Source: Virgibacillus sp. 7505 (GTDB lineage: Bacteria; Bacillota; Bacilli; Bacillales; Amphibacillaceae). From it: 64,000 nt of DNA. Made by a program: the position numbers and the translations under genes. This document shows positions 10,045 to 19,335 of this stretch, one piece after another (within the stretch, counting starts at the first letter, position 1; every line of letters begins with the position of its first letter). Location: positions 124,001 through 188,000 of the forward strand of contig NZ_NPBF01000004.1 of NCBI RefSeq assembly GCF_002272135.1, read 5' to 3'. The notes below the pieces were generated by a model, which saw only the letters and a program-made list of their open reading frames with translations, had not been told where the DNA came from and made no database searches.

Positions 10045-10545
10045 TTATTGCAGTTGATTTTCTAACTCCTTCGGTGACCTGCTCCAGAATTCCGGCTTAT
10101 AGTCCTTAAGGAAATCCAGCAGCAATCCCTTCGATAGCTCATCCATATGCTCGAGCACGTACTTCCCTTTCATGGATTGCTCCATATGCTTCACATGCTC
10201 CGGCATTGATTTATAGGCGATACGATTCGGCCGATCGACGAGGATCTCGCTGGCAGCAGCTCCAAAATAATAAGGGCCATCCCCGCCATTTTGCACGGTT
10301 ACCCAGACAATCCAATACAGCTTCCCGTCTTGTACCTTATCCTTCTCATGCTGGAAACGCACGCGTCTTTCCACTTGACTGCGGGCGTGCATCGCTGCCA
10401 TGTCCACGTACGCTGTTTTCTCGTGCGGATCAACGATGACCGGACTCATATTTTCCAGACTGATGGAACCGACCCCATATCCCCCGTGACCATCTGTAGA
10501 ATCATCCTTCATGATCGTGAAAGCATTATTTTTCTTCTTTTCCAC
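10045..10545 (-). CDS. ywhD: YwhD family protein
   Basis: The 166-residue protein carries the family pattern TDGHGGYGVGSISLENMSPV near the N terminus and AAMHARSQVE further on, as in B. subtilis YwhD, which is also next to pbpG. It is soluble with no signal peptide or membrane segment. Function is unknown. The start is GTG with GAGGGA upstream. A sigma-A-like promoter (TTGAAG, 18-base spacer, TACTAT) overlaps the stop codon of the permease gene upstream, so it is probably transcribed independently. Confidence 0.88.
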   Translation of the reverse strand: MEKKKNNAFTIMKDDSTDGHGGYGVGSISLENMSPVIVDPHEKTAYVDMAAMHARSQVERRVRFQHEKDKVQDGKLYWIVWVTVQNGGDGPYYFGAAASEILVDRPNRIAYKSMPEHVKHMEQSMKGKYVLEHMDELSKGLLLDFLKDYKPEFWSRSPKELENQLQ

Positions 10546-10594
10546 GTATACCGCTCCCTCGACTTTTGCTTCTATAGTAGCATGTGTCGGATTA

Positions 10595-12553
10595 TTACTT
10601 CAATTCAATTGTTTCATCATGGAAGCGGAAAGCATTGGTTGAGACGACAGTTGATGCGGCAACTTCGGTCAGAATTGGTTTCGATATCTTTTCTTTCTTT
10701 GGAAGATTAATCCCGAGTCTCCTTAACTCAACCTCTTTCAATCCGTCCACCATCAGTTGAACACAGCCAATCAATAGCAGGTATGCCAGTAAGATACTGA
10801 TGGTATAAAAACCTTGCCCCGTCATTAGCATATAGCGGAGAAAGGAAATCTGAGAAGACCATTCACTAGTGGCTGGAGAACCAGAGAAGCCCTCTTCCCC
10901 AGGCACCGTACCACCGAAATACAACTGAAACACACCTAAATGGATGAATAGGACTATTACTTGAAGTGTTTGGTGGCCGAAAAGGATGTAACATCTAATT
11001 TTGATCTGCGGCCACACATGTTTTCTTAAAAGCTGCAAGCGGCTCGCTCCAAGGACAACTCCGCTTGTTACGTATGCACTCGATAGGGATTGATGTATTT
11101 CCTTTCCTAACAGTATGGTAGTTAGCGGTAATACTAACAGGAACAGAATCATTAGTTGCCAGATGATCTTCTCTGGAAATGACAGCATCGAGTCCGGCGC
11201 AATAATTGGCGTCAAAAGCATTATCGCTAACAAAGACTGCGGCACATAATGTAATCCATCCGCCAGTTGGTCCAGGAACTTCCGGATCCTTGATGGTATT
11301 AGCAGGACGTAGGGAATAGCAAGTAAGAACCCACCTCCGATCCGCAATGCAGCGACCAGCAAAGCGAATCCGATTGTATACTTAGCACCTGCCAACAGCA
11401 CATCATCCAAATGCCTCCCCAGTCGATCCGTTCCCAGCAAATAGTCTTCTCCCGGTCCAAACGGCGCTTTTTGTACCATATTACCCGCAGCATCATATTG
11501 ATATTGATCCACATTGATAACAGGATCCGCTGCTAGCGTATATATACAGCTGCCGATAAACAGCAAGGCAATCAACGCGAAACCCACGATGAACTTTTTA
11601 TTTCTATAGATTCTTTGATTATGTGAAACTCTAGCGAATGGTATTCGGTTTCCATTGCTACTTGTTCCAAACAGCGGTGCCGCCTTCCATGCAGGTGCGG
11701 AGGAGATTCCTGACTTTCCCCCGAAAATCATTTCAGCAATGGAATAGATAAAATAGAATGGCACAAAGAATGCTGCTAGGATAAAGAAAAAAATAATACT
11801 CTGTACAGGCTGCAGCAGCATCTCTTTCAAAATACTTGTAATACCGTACAGATTCATTAAATATTCAATCGCTGGCAGTGCTGAGAGCGTAGCCCAAGTA
11901 ATGACTTTTGTATGCAGGAAAGCAGATGGCAGGATATTCGGCAAGACATGACGGAATAGAATAGCCTCTCTTCCTATCCCCTTACTTTTTGCTAATAGTA
12001 CATAGTCCTTTTGCTGCTCCTCTTCCAACATAGACAGTACGATGCGGTAGAAGGTTACAAAAGGCAGAATCGCTAATATCAGAATCGGCAGAACATAGAT
12101 TTCTTCTTGGCCTACAGAGCTGAAACGGAATAATAAAAAACCGAATTGTTTATAAAAGAAAACAACAAATAATTGGATACCGAAAGCTAATATGACATCC
12201 GGGATGGATTCAAGCAGATAACCCAGCCGCTTAAATGGGAAGACGACTTTGTTTGGCAGCAGACAAGAAACGACTGCAAACAGCAACCCTCCAACAAATC
12301 CAGTCAACAATGCTCCAAACAGGATTGTCATGGAATACGACATCGCAGGAGCAAGATAATCGAATAATGGATAAACACGTCCATAGCCTTGATCATATAT
12401 CCAACGGGAAGGATCTAGTACTTGCTCAACTAAAACAGCAACCGCACGGAAATATCCCGATGAATCCGGCATGAATACTGATGGGACACAGCTTATCATT
12501 ACAAGTCCAACCAAACCAACAAACAGATAACCTACAAAAGAGACAGCTCGCAT
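10595..12553 (-). CDS. fused DppB-DppC type ABC transporter permease
   Basis: This 652-residue protein contains two BPD_transp_1 permease halves in one chain. The first (about residues 1-290) ends with an EAA loop reading DYVLLAKSKGIGREAILFRH and VLPNILPS. A linker of some 40 polar residues follows, then a second half (about 325-600) with the DppC-like entry DYLLGTDRLGRHLDDVL and a second EAA loop AYVTSGVVLGASRLQLLRKH. Peptide/nickel importers normally use two separate permeases. No ATPase or binding-protein gene is adjacent, so partners must act in trans. Substrate cannot be assigned. The start ATG has only a weak ribosome binding site. Confidence 0.82.
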   Translation of the reverse strand: MRAVSFVGYLFVGLVGLVMISCVPSVFMPDSSGYFRAVAVLVEQVLDPSRWIYDQGYGRVYPLFDYLAPAMSYSMTILFGALLTGFVGGLLFAVVSCLLPNKVVFPFKRLGYLLESIPDVILAFGIQLFVVFFYKQFGFLLFRFSSVGQEEIYVLPILILAILPFVTFYRIVLSMLEEEQQKDYVLLAKSKGIGREAILFRHVLPNILPSAFLHTKVITWATLSALPAIEYLMNLYGITSILKEMLLQPVQSIIFFFILAAFFVPFYFIYSIAEMIFGGKSGISSAPAWKAAPLFGTSSNGNRIPFARVSHNQRIYRNKKFIVGFALIALLFIGSCIYTLAADPVINVDQYQYDAAGNMVQKAPFGPGEDYLLGTDRLGRHLDDVLLAGAKYTIGFALLVAALRIGGGFLLAIPYVLLIPSRIRKFLDQLADGLHYVPQSLLAIMLLTPIIAPDSMLSFPEKIIWQLMILFLLVLPLTTILLGKEIHQSLSSAYVTSGVVLGASRLQLLRKHVWPQIKIRCYILFGHQTLQVIVLFIHLGVFQLYFGGTVPGEEGFSGSPATSEWSSQISFLRYMLMTGQGFYTISILLAYLLLIGCVQLMVDGLKEVELRRLGINLPKKEKISKPILTEVAASTVVSTNAFRFHDETIELK

Positions 12554-12601
12554 TCATCCCACTCTTCTTCCTCATGATATTTAGTGCCCTTTCAAAATTC
12601 T

Positions 12602-12634
12602 ATTATATTATAATTTTCTGTTAATTATATACAA
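12602..12634 (-). promoter_or_regulatory. promoter of the fused permease
   Basis: Minus-strand TTGTAT (12629-12634), 16-base spacer and TATAAT (12607-12612), with a second overlapping TATAAT at 12602-12607. The 260-bp divergent intergenic region is otherwise AT-rich without further recognised sites. Confidence 0.5.
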
Positions 12635-12813
12635 AAATGTAAGATCACTAAACGGGAATGTGCAAAAATGGACTAATATTCGGCAGAAAGTACACAATTC
12701 AATAAGCCCTTCTGCATGTAAGCCATCTAAATATGGATCAGCACCACAGTAGGATTATGGCAAGTTCGAATCGGGAAAAGTATTCACGCAGCAACGACTG
12801 AAAGGGGAATTTT

Positions 12814-13548
12814 ATGTATTTTTGGCTTAGCTTGATTTTCGCAGCGGGGTTTGCACTTATTCATTACTGTTCTAAATATATGAGCTTTCTAAAGGAAACA
12901 CCTCGGAGCAAGTTCCTGTCGGTTTCTGCGGGAATTGCTGTCGCGTATGTATTTGTACATCTTCTCCCTGAGTTGAATACTTATCAGGAAAAATTGGAAG
13001 CTGAACTTGGAGATAGTGTATGGCGATATGCAGAACATCATATTTATATTGTTGCTTTGATTGGTTTGGTACTTTTCTATGGATTGGAAAGAATGGTGAC
13101 GGTATCGAAACATACAAATAGACTCAAAGATCCCGAAGCGGCAGGATCGGGTATTTTCTGGCTGCATATCAGTTCTTTCTTTTTATATAACGCTATTATA
13201 GGCTACTTGCTGGTACGGGAAGAGTATGAGTCTCCCCTCGGGATGCTGTTTTACTTTCTTGCTTTAGGTGTCCACTTCATCACCAATGACCGGAGCCTGC
13301 GGAGTGACCACAAGCATATCTATGATCGATATGGAAGATTACTTCTCACTGGAGCAATTCTAATAGGATGGTTGATCGGTATTTTAACCGAATTGAACGA
13401 AGCTGCAATCTCGATACTCAATGCCTTTATTGCAGGCGGTATCGTATTGAATGTACTGAAGGAAGAGCTTCCTGAGGAACGGGAAAGCAGTATCGGAAGC
13501 TTTCTGATTGGTGCAGTCGGTTATACCATATTGTTATTACTGGTTTAA
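12814..13548 (+). CDS. ZIP-like multi-pass membrane protein
   Basis: The 244-residue protein has about seven to eight hydrophobic segments. Segment two reads GIAVAYVFVHLLPEL, a pattern typical of ZIP metal transporters, and later segments carry HISSFF, GVHFITNDRSLRSDHK and a final GG-IVLNVLKEELPEE. The canonical ZIP HN-x-x-EG motif is not clear, so transport and substrate are uncertain; some such proteins are annotated only as hypothetical. Start ATG has AAAGGGG upstream. It is divergent from the fused permease and convergent with ywgA across a shared terminator. No metal-regulator box could be confirmed upstream. Confidence 0.6.
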   Translation: MYFWLSLIFAAGFALIHYCSKYMSFLKETPRSKFLSVSAGIAVAYVFVHLLPELNTYQEKLEAELGDSVWRYAEHHIYIVALIGLVLFYGLERMVTVSKHTNRLKDPEAAGSGIFWLHISSFFLYNAIIGYLLVREEYESPLGMLFYFLALGVHFITNDRSLRSDHKHIYDRYGRLLLTGAILIGWLIGILTELNEAAISILNAFIAGGIVLNVLKEELPEERESSIGSFLIGAVGYTILLLLV

Positions 13549-13550
13549 GT

Positions 13551-13586
13551 AAAAGAGCGAAGGATCATGAGGATCCTTCGCTCTTT
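13551..13586. terminator. bidirectional terminator
   Basis: AGAGCGAAGGATC and GGATCCTTCGCTCT form a long perfect stem with A-run and T-run flanks between the ZIP-like gene and ywgA. Confidence 0.9.
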
Positions 13587-14090
13587 TCATGCTTGCTGCT
13601 TTTTTAGCGTATGGATGAATTCCCAGGCTTGGGTCATCTCTTCGTCTGTATAATTTTGTTTCTTTTTCACTGTCCGTACTTTTTCCTCTACTTCATCCTG
13701 CGGAAGCTCTTCGAAATACAGCATCGTGGAAACCAGCTCCAGGAATCGGGAGCTCTTTTCTTTCAGCAGGCGGATAGCCTCCTGATAATCAGGGAATTGA
13801 TTATCATAATGTGTGAGAAACTGTTGGCCTTCCTCCGTAATTGTATAACGGTATTGGAAATAGCTGCTTTTATCCTCTTTTGTCTCTTTGATCAGACCGA
13901 GGTTGCTCAGTTCATCCACACGCAGGGATAATTCCTCCGAATAGGGACCGAAAAGATGGAATTCATATTTTTCACCGAACGGAATACCATTTTTCTTCAG
14001 TATGTAAATCATCTTCTGTAGTTTCTTTCTTCCTACCACTTCTTCCACGGAAGAAAAGAATTGCAGGAGATTTGCGTGGTTGGCTAGCAT
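13587..14090 (-). CDS. ywgA: YwgA family protein
   Basis: The 167-residue protein contains VVGRKKLQKMIYILKK and YEFHLFGPYSEELSLRV, hallmarks of the YwgA family, which resembles SocA/Panacea-type domains. It has no membrane segment. Function is not established. GGAGGAG precedes the ATG. It starts 12 bases after the ywfO stop codon and is likely co-transcribed with it, the order found in B. subtilis. Confidence 0.87.
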   Translation of the reverse strand: MLANHANLLQFFSSVEEVVGRKKLQKMIYILKKNGIPFGEKYEFHLFGPYSEELSLRVDELSNLGLIKETKEDKSSYFQYRYTITEEGQQFLTHYDNQFPDYQEAIRLLKEKSSRFLELVSTMLYFEELPQDEVEEKVRTVKKKQNYTDEEMTQAWEFIHTLKKQQA

Positions 14091-14102
14091 AGCTGCTCCT
14101 CC

Positions 14103-15398
14103 TTATTGGAATAAAATCTCATAAATCCGTTGCTTCTGTTGACTGTCATCCGGCAGGGCTTCCAGAATGTCCTGTGGGAAATATAATTTATGGTCTGTTC
14201 GTTTCTTACCCGAAATCGCTTCTACAATATCCGATTGACGCGATAATTCCTTCAATTTTCCATTAGGCAATTGTAAGTGAATCGGCAAGCGCTCCTCTTC
14301 CTCGCCTGGACGGTAGAAGTCATAAGGCAAATCAGATGAAGAATCATCAATCAGATAATATTCTGGATCGATTCCTACTTCGCTGAAGAGCCTGGACAGC
14401 TCGACCATCTCTTTCATATGCAGGAGCGGATTGAACTCGATATACTTGAATAGTCGGCGATTCAGGAATCTTTCACATAAGTCTCTTAGTATATCATCAT
14501 CTTCTTCAAGCCAAGCCTGGAAATAGAAGGATGTGACATTTTCATCAAGCCGTATATAATCGTCCAAGGTAACTTTTTCATCAAACAAGGAAATGAAGTG
14601 CTGCGGTCGCAGCTTGAATGTATAATCACTTTTATAGAGCGCTTTTGCACGATGTAATATCTTCGTCAGAATCACTTCCGCACTGCGTGTTACAGGGTGG
14701 AAATATACTTGCCAATACATCTGATAGCGGCTCATGATATAATCTTCGACCGCGTGCATGCCGGACTCCTTGATTACGACCTGATCTTCACGTGGACGCA
14801 TCACACGAAGTATGCGCTCCATATCAAAATGTCCATAGCTGACACCTGTGAAATAAGCGTCACGCTGCAGATAATCCATCCTGTCTGCGTCAATTTGGCT
14901 TGAGATGATACTGACAATCAATTTGTCATCATAAGTCTTATTAATGACTTCGGCTACTTTTTTAGGAAAACTTGCACTCACTTTCCGCAGCACATGATTG
15001 ACTCCTGTATCCCCCAGGATAATCTTGCGGGTGAATTCCTCATGATCCAATCCGAAAACCTTCTCAAAGGAATGGGAATAAGGGCCATGACCAAGATCGT
15101 GGAGCAAAGCAGCACATAAAAGCAGCAGCCGCTGTTCCTTTTTCCAATTCTTGCGGTTCTCGAAGTTGTTCACAATCCGTCTGACTATCTCATAAACCCC
15201 TAGGGAATGATTGAAACGGCTGTGTTCGGCACCATGAAACGTCATATAAGAGGTTCCAAGCTGCTTGATTCTGCGAAGCCGCTGGAATTCTGGCGTCGCA
15301 ATCAGATCCCATATCACCCTGTCACGGACATGTACATAACGATGCACAGGATCTTTGAAAACTTTTTCTTCATCTAGCTTTTCATCTCGATACGCCAT
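14103..15398 (-). CDS. ywfO: HD-domain nucleotide phosphohydrolase YwfO
   Basis: The 431-residue protein carries the HD metal motif in order: RFNHSLGVYEI, ALLHDLGHGPYSHSFE and, further on, QIDADRMDYLQRDA. These bind divalent metal in dNTP triphosphohydrolases. Enterococcal and Bacillus YwfO relatives have been characterised as dNTP hydrolases, so this enzyme probably helps set the dNTP pool. Length matches the family. It forms an operon with ywgA. Start ATG is preceded by AGAGGA. Confidence 0.9.
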   Translation of the reverse strand: MAYRDEKLDEEKVFKDPVHRYVHVRDRVIWDLIATPEFQRLRRIKQLGTSYMTFHGAEHSRFNHSLGVYEIVRRIVNNFENRKNWKKEQRLLLLCAALLHDLGHGPYSHSFEKVFGLDHEEFTRKIILGDTGVNHVLRKVSASFPKKVAEVINKTYDDKLIVSIISSQIDADRMDYLQRDAYFTGVSYGHFDMERILRVMRPREDQVVIKESGMHAVEDYIMSRYQMYWQVYFHPVTRSAEVILTKILHRAKALYKSDYTFKLRPQHFISLFDEKVTLDDYIRLDENVTSFYFQAWLEEDDDILRDLCERFLNRRLFKYIEFNPLLHMKEMVELSRLFSEVGIDPEYYLIDDSSSDLPYDFYRPGEEEERLPIHLQLPNGKLKELSRQSDIVEAISGKKRTDHKLYFPQDILEALPDDSQQKQRIYEILFQ

Positions 15399-15509
15399 TT
15401 CCTCTGCCTCACTTTATGTCATTCTGTCTCGTATTTTTTTGTCCAATAGAATTAGTTTATAAAATATCGGCTCCCCAGTAAATAACCAAAAGTAATTTTT
15501 ACTCGTTTC

Positions 15510-15537
15510 TTGTCTACCCTATTCTTTGCTATACTAT
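15510..15537 (+). promoter_or_regulatory. lipL promoter
   Basis: TTGTCT (15510-15515) and TACTAT (15532-15537) with a 16-base spacer. Transcription would begin near 15544, after an upstream in-frame ATG at 15526, which supports the GTG at 15583 as the true start of lipL. Confidence 0.6.
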
Positions 15538-15582
15538 GTATTGGCGTTTAACGCCATTCAGCTGAAAAGGAGCGCGTTCTAC

Positions 15583-16407
15583 GTGTTACATACATTACTT
15601 CAAACACCTGAATTCCGTATTATTGATCATTCCGGTGAAGATGGTCCCGAACAGGCGATGGCCTCCTTCGCGATAGACGATGCATTGGCTATCTCTGTCG
15701 GCGAAAATTTGGCTCCGCCAACTGCAAGGCTGTGGATCCATGACCGCACGATTATGCTCGGCATACCTGATTCCCGTCTGCCTTACATAAAGGAGGGAAT
15801 ATCTTATTTGCAGGAAAAGGGCTATAAAGCAGTCGTCCGAAACTCTGGCGGACTAGCTGTGCTGCTGGATAAAGGCGTTGTCAACCTATCCTTCATTTTC
15901 CCGGATGCCAAGCACATCGGAATCCATGATGGGTATCAAGCAATGGTTTCCTTCATCCAATATATCTTCCAGGATCTTACCGATAAAATCGAGGCATTCG
16001 AGGTAGTCGGTTCTTATTGTCCCGGAACCTATGATCTGAGCATAGACGGCCGGAAATTTGCCGGTATCTCCCAGCGCAGGGTGAAAGACGGTTCTGCCGT
16101 CCAAATTTACTTATGTGTAGATGGAAGCGGCGCGTCACGTGCAGAAATCGTTAGAGGATTCTATGAAAGGGCTAAAAAGAAAGCGGAAACTCGCTTCACC
16201 TTCCCTGATGTAGTGCCGGAAACGATGGCATCATTGGAAGAATTGCTCCAAGTTACTCTTACTAGCGAACAAGTTTGTAGACGGATTGCTGATGGCCTTG
16301 CATCTATCACGAACATCAATCCTACTGATGAGATGACGGAACGAGAAGTTCAGCTGCAGCAGGAACGGATGAAGCTGATGCGTGCCCGTAATGAGAATTT
16401 CCAATAA
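15583..16407 (+). CDS. lipL: octanoyl-[GcvH]:protein N-octanoyltransferase
   Basis: LipL moves octanoyl groups from GcvH to the E2 subunits of 2-oxoacid dehydrogenases in lipoate assembly. The 274-residue protein has VRNSGGLAVLLDKGV and VGSYCPGTYDLSIDGRKFAGISQRR across the BPL_LplA_LipB fold; Cys146 in SYCPGTYD is the acyl-accepting cysteine (Cys150 in B. subtilis). The GTG start is chosen because AAAGGAG lies ten bases upstream and an earlier in-frame ATG would precede the likely transcription start. It lies alone between two terminated genes. Confidence 0.93.
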   Translation: MLHTLLQTPEFRIIDHSGEDGPEQAMASFAIDDALAISVGENLAPPTARLWIHDRTIMLGIPDSRLPYIKEGISYLQEKGYKAVVRNSGGLAVLLDKGVVNLSFIFPDAKHIGIHDGYQAMVSFIQYIFQDLTDKIEAFEVVGSYCPGTYDLSIDGRKFAGISQRRVKDGSAVQIYLCVDGSGASRAEIVRGFYERAKKKAETRFTFPDVVPETMASLEELLQVTLTSEQVCRRIADGLASITNINPTDEMTEREVQLQQERMKLMRARNENFQ

Positions 16408-16442
16408 AAAACCGCTGACCGATTATCGGTTCAGCGGTTTTC
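16407..16442. terminator. bidirectional terminator lipL/LOV gene
   Basis: AAAACCGCTGA and TCAGCGGTTTT arms enclose a CCGAT-ATCGG inner stem. It overlaps the stop codon of the minus-strand LOV gene. Confidence 0.88.
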
Positions 16443-17237
16443 TTCTTTTTCCAAAAAGGTTAAGGCTTGTTTCACCGAAGAATAGAACTTAATGTTCTGA
16501 TCACTGAAGTCTGCTTGACGTACACTATCCATGGCCATCTTCGGATGGAAGCCTGTTACAATGAGTCGAGTACCCATCATATCCAGCAGCTGATGCAAGC
16601 GCAGCACACCATGATGGACTCCGCTATGGAAGCGACTGATTCCTTGCAAATCAAGAATGAAATTCCGCTCTCCTGTCTGTTGAACATGTTCTCCTACCCG
16701 TTCCAATATTTGATTCAGTCTGCGATCATCGACATCCCCAATCAATGGTAGGATCGATGTCGTATCCGTGATTGGTACAATAGGTGTCGATAAACGGGAA
16801 ACTTCCTCCAAGTAACGGGAAACAAGCTCTTCGTTCTGCTTCCGCTGTGTCACGTCTTTCTGGACACCAACAAAGAACGTCTTCTGCTCACTTTCCAAAA
16901 AGATCGGATAGATCTCCAGCTCGTTCCAGAACATCTCACCGTTCTTGCGGTAATTTTTCAGTTCGACCACAACAGCTTTTTCATTTCGTATTGCATTCCG
17001 AACAGCAGCAACATCTTCTTTTCTCGTATCTTCCCCTTGAAGAAAACGGCAATTATGGCCGATAATCTCTTCAGAGGGATAACCGGTAAGTTCTTCGAAA
17101 CCTTTGTTTGTATAAATAATCGGATTATCAGGAAGTGAGGGGTCTGTGATTACCACTCCTGCTCCTACGTAATCGATGGCATGCTTCACAAACTGATCTG
17201 TTACTTCGGATGAATAGCGGATATCTTTGCCCAACAA
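16431..17237 (-). CDS. ytvA: LOV-STAS blue-light photoreceptor, YtvA-like
   Basis: The 268-residue protein has an N-terminal LOV domain with GHNCRFLQG, in which Cys63 is the residue that forms the photo-adduct with FMN (Cys62 in B. subtilis YtvA). A helical linker near residue 130 leads to a C-terminal STAS domain (about 155-265). YtvA senses blue light and activates the general stress sigma-B pathway through the stressosome. Length and order match. The start is TTG with AAAGGAG seven bases upstream; no ATG is available nearby. In B. subtilis ytvA is at another locus, so this neighbourhood differs. Confidence 0.93.
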   Translation of the reverse strand: MLGKDIRYSSEVTDQFVKHAIDYVGAGVVITDPSLPDNPIIYTNKGFEELTGYPSEEIIGHNCRFLQGEDTRKEDVAAVRNAIRNEKAVVVELKNYRKNGEMFWNELEIYPIFLESEQKTFFVGVQKDVTQRKQNEELVSRYLEEVSRLSTPIVPITDTTSILPLIGDVDDRRLNQILERVGEHVQQTGERNFILDLQGISRFHSGVHHGVLRLHQLLDMMGTRLIVTGFHPKMAMDSVRQADFSDQNIKFYSSVKQALTFLEKEENR

Positions 17238-17305
17238 ATACTCACTCCTTTTGCATCTGAGACAAGGCTATTCTACTATACTTGAGCTGGAAAAACAAAA
17301 CAAAC

Positions 17306-17340
17306 AAAAAAGACGCCCCCCTTTAAGAAAGGCGTCTTTC
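17306..17340 (-). terminator. pta terminator
   Basis: AAAGACGCC and GGCGTCTTT arms on the minus strand are followed by a T-run, just after pta. Confidence 0.85.
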
Positions 17341-17348
17341 CTATATGC

Positions 17349-18323
17349 TTATTCTACAGACTGTGCAGCAGTGATAAGTGTAAGCTTGTACACATCATCT
17401 GCATTACAGCCGCGGGACAAATCGTTTACTGGTGCGTTCAGGCCTTGCAGGATCGGACCTACAGCATCGAAGTTACCTAGACGCTGAGCAATTTTGTAAC
17501 CAATGTTACCTGCTTCGAGGCTAGGGAATACGAACACATTCGCATCACCTTTCAATACAGCATCCGGCGCTTTTTTCGCAGCAACGGATGGTACGAAAGC
17601 TGCATCGAATTGGAATTCGCCATCGACCACTAGGCTAGGGTTTTTCTCTTTTGCAATCGCAAGCGCATCTGCCACTTTCTCTGTTTCCGGAGATTTAGCA
17701 GAACCTTTTGTGGAGAAGCTTAGCAATGCAACTTTCGGATCAATACCAAACATAGCTGCTGTTTCAGCACTTGCTACAGCAATTTCTGCAAGATCCTGGC
17801 TGTCAGGTGCGATGTTGATGGCACAGTCACCGAAAACATAGCGCTCATCTTCTCTTACCATTACGAATGCTCCTGAAGTCTTTTTGTATCCTGGCTTCGT
17901 TTTGATGATTTGCAATGCTGGACGTACTGTATCCGCAGTAGAATGAGCCGCTCCGCTCACAAGACCATCAGCTTCACCAATATAAACAAGCATTGTACCG
18001 AAGTAATTTTCATCTTTTAGTAATTTCTTTGCATCTTCTTCTGTCGCTTTTCCTTTGCGGCGTTCCACGAACGCTGCAACCAGCTCATCGAATTTTTCAT
18101 ACGTATCTGGATCAAGAATTGCTGCGCCGTGCAAGTCGATAGACAGTTCTTTTGCCTTCTGTTCCACTTGCTCTTTATTGCCGACCAAAATCGGTGCAAT
18201 AATCCCCTCTTCGGCAAGCTTTCCTGCTGCTTCCAAAATACGTTCATCCAAGCCTTCCGGCAAGACGATCTTTTTATTTTGACCTGTTACTTTTTCCCGC
18301 AATGTTTGAAATAAATCACTCAT
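17349..18323 (-). CDS. pta: phosphate acetyltransferase
   Basis: The 324-residue enzyme interconverts acetyl-CoA and acetyl phosphate in overflow metabolism. It is the short PTA_PTB-only form used by Bacillus, with KIVLPEGLDERILEAA at the start, GLVSGAAHSTADTVRPALQI in the middle and DLSRGCNADDVYKL near the end. AGGAGG lies before the ATG. A weak sigma-A promoter (TTTAAA, 17-base spacer, TACTAT) lies just upstream on the minus strand. It is divergent from hemQ as in B. subtilis. No catabolite box was found by eye. Confidence 0.96.
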   Translation of the reverse strand: MSDLFQTLREKVTGQNKKIVLPEGLDERILEAAGKLAEEGIIAPILVGNKEQVEQKAKELSIDLHGAAILDPDTYEKFDELVAAFVERRKGKATEEDAKKLLKDENYFGTMLVYIGEADGLVSGAAHSTADTVRPALQIIKTKPGYKKTSGAFVMVREDERYVFGDCAINIAPDSQDLAEIAVASAETAAMFGIDPKVALLSFSTKGSAKSPETEKVADALAIAKEKNPSLVVDGEFQFDAAFVPSVAAKKAPDAVLKGDANVFVFPSLEAGNIGYKIAQRLGNFDAVGPILQGLNAPVNDLSRGCNADDVYKLTLITAAQSVE

Positions 18324-18585
18324 CCTAAAACCCTCCTAGAATATGTCTGCATTTTCTATAGTAAATCTTTTTGTTTTACTTTTAAAGTCATATCAGCTGA
18401 TGCTGATTTTTTTAATTAAAATAACCGCTTCTTTAGATGTTCCCATTTCTGTCAAAGTATACACACCAGACATACGGAACAGTTGATATAATAGAGGCGG
18501 GAACTAGAAAGCAGCGACTAGCATGATGAGATGTCGTTTGTGTTACACTATACAAAGAATGTGAACGAAAAAGGAGTGTTTAGGC

Positions 18586-19332
18586 ATGGCAGAAGCAGTA
18601 GAAACCATGGACGGCTGGTATTGCCTGCATGATTTCCGTGTAATGGATTGGACAAGCTGGAAACTGGTTTCCGAGGATGTGCGTCAAGCAGCAATCGAGG
18701 AATATCAGAACTGGCTTTCAAATATGGAACAAGTTGAGGAAGCAAAAAACGGCAGTCAGCTTGTCTATAAAATAATTGGTCATAAAGCAGACCTGATGTT
18801 TATGATTATGCGACCGACAATGGATGAATTGCAGGAGATCGAAACAGCTTTCGATAAGATGCAGATCGCATCTTTCATGACGAAAAGCTTCTCTTACTTA
18901 TCTGTCGTCGAGCTCTCCAAATATATGAGCAAACCTGGTGTTGATATCGAACAGAAACCAGAAGTACAAGCGCGTCTGAAACCAATTCTTCCTCGCTGGG
19001 ATTATATGTGCTTCTACCCAATGGATAAACGTCGTATGAATGATGACAACTGGTATTCACTCGAAAAAGATGCTCGATCAAAACTTATGTATGAGCACAG
19101 CAAAACCGGACGTAAATACGCTGGGCAAATCAAACAAATCATCACAGGTTCGTTTGGTTTCGATGATTGGGAATGGGGCGTTACATTGTTTGCACACGAT
19201 CCACTGCCAATCAAAAAGCTAGTCTATGAAATGCGATTCGACGAAGTGAGCGCACGTTACGGCGAATTCGGTGACTTCTATTTCGGAAATAAGCTGGATA
19301 AAGAAGCAGTATCCGACTACTTTCATATTTAA
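18586..19332 (+). CDS. hemQ: coproheme decarboxylase
   Basis: HemQ performs the last step of the coproporphyrin-dependent heme pathway, oxidatively decarboxylating coproheme III to heme b. The 248-residue chlorite-dismutase-like protein contains YPMDKRR with Tyr144 and Lys148 (catalytic Tyr145/Lys149 in Geobacillus) and YEHSKTGRKY with the proximal heme ligand His171. GSFGFDDWEWGVTLF is also family-specific. AAAGGAG precedes the ATG. It has its own terminator and lies divergent from pta. Confidence 0.95.
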   Translation: MAEAVETMDGWYCLHDFRVMDWTSWKLVSEDVRQAAIEEYQNWLSNMEQVEEAKNGSQLVYKIIGHKADLMFMIMRPTMDELQEIETAFDKMQIASFMTKSFSYLSVVELSKYMSKPGVDIEQKPEVQARLKPILPRWDYMCFYPMDKRRMNDDNWYSLEKDARSKLMYEHSKTGRKYAGQIKQIITGSFGFDDWEWGVTLFAHDPLPIKKLVYEMRFDEVSARYGEFGDFYFGNKLDKEAVSDYFHI

Positions 19333-19335
19333 TGA

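Noticed and set aside
12598-12634. PerR or Fur box in the AT-rich stretch upstream of the ZIP-like gene
   Set aside because: The symmetry is poor; it is better explained as promoter -10 elements.
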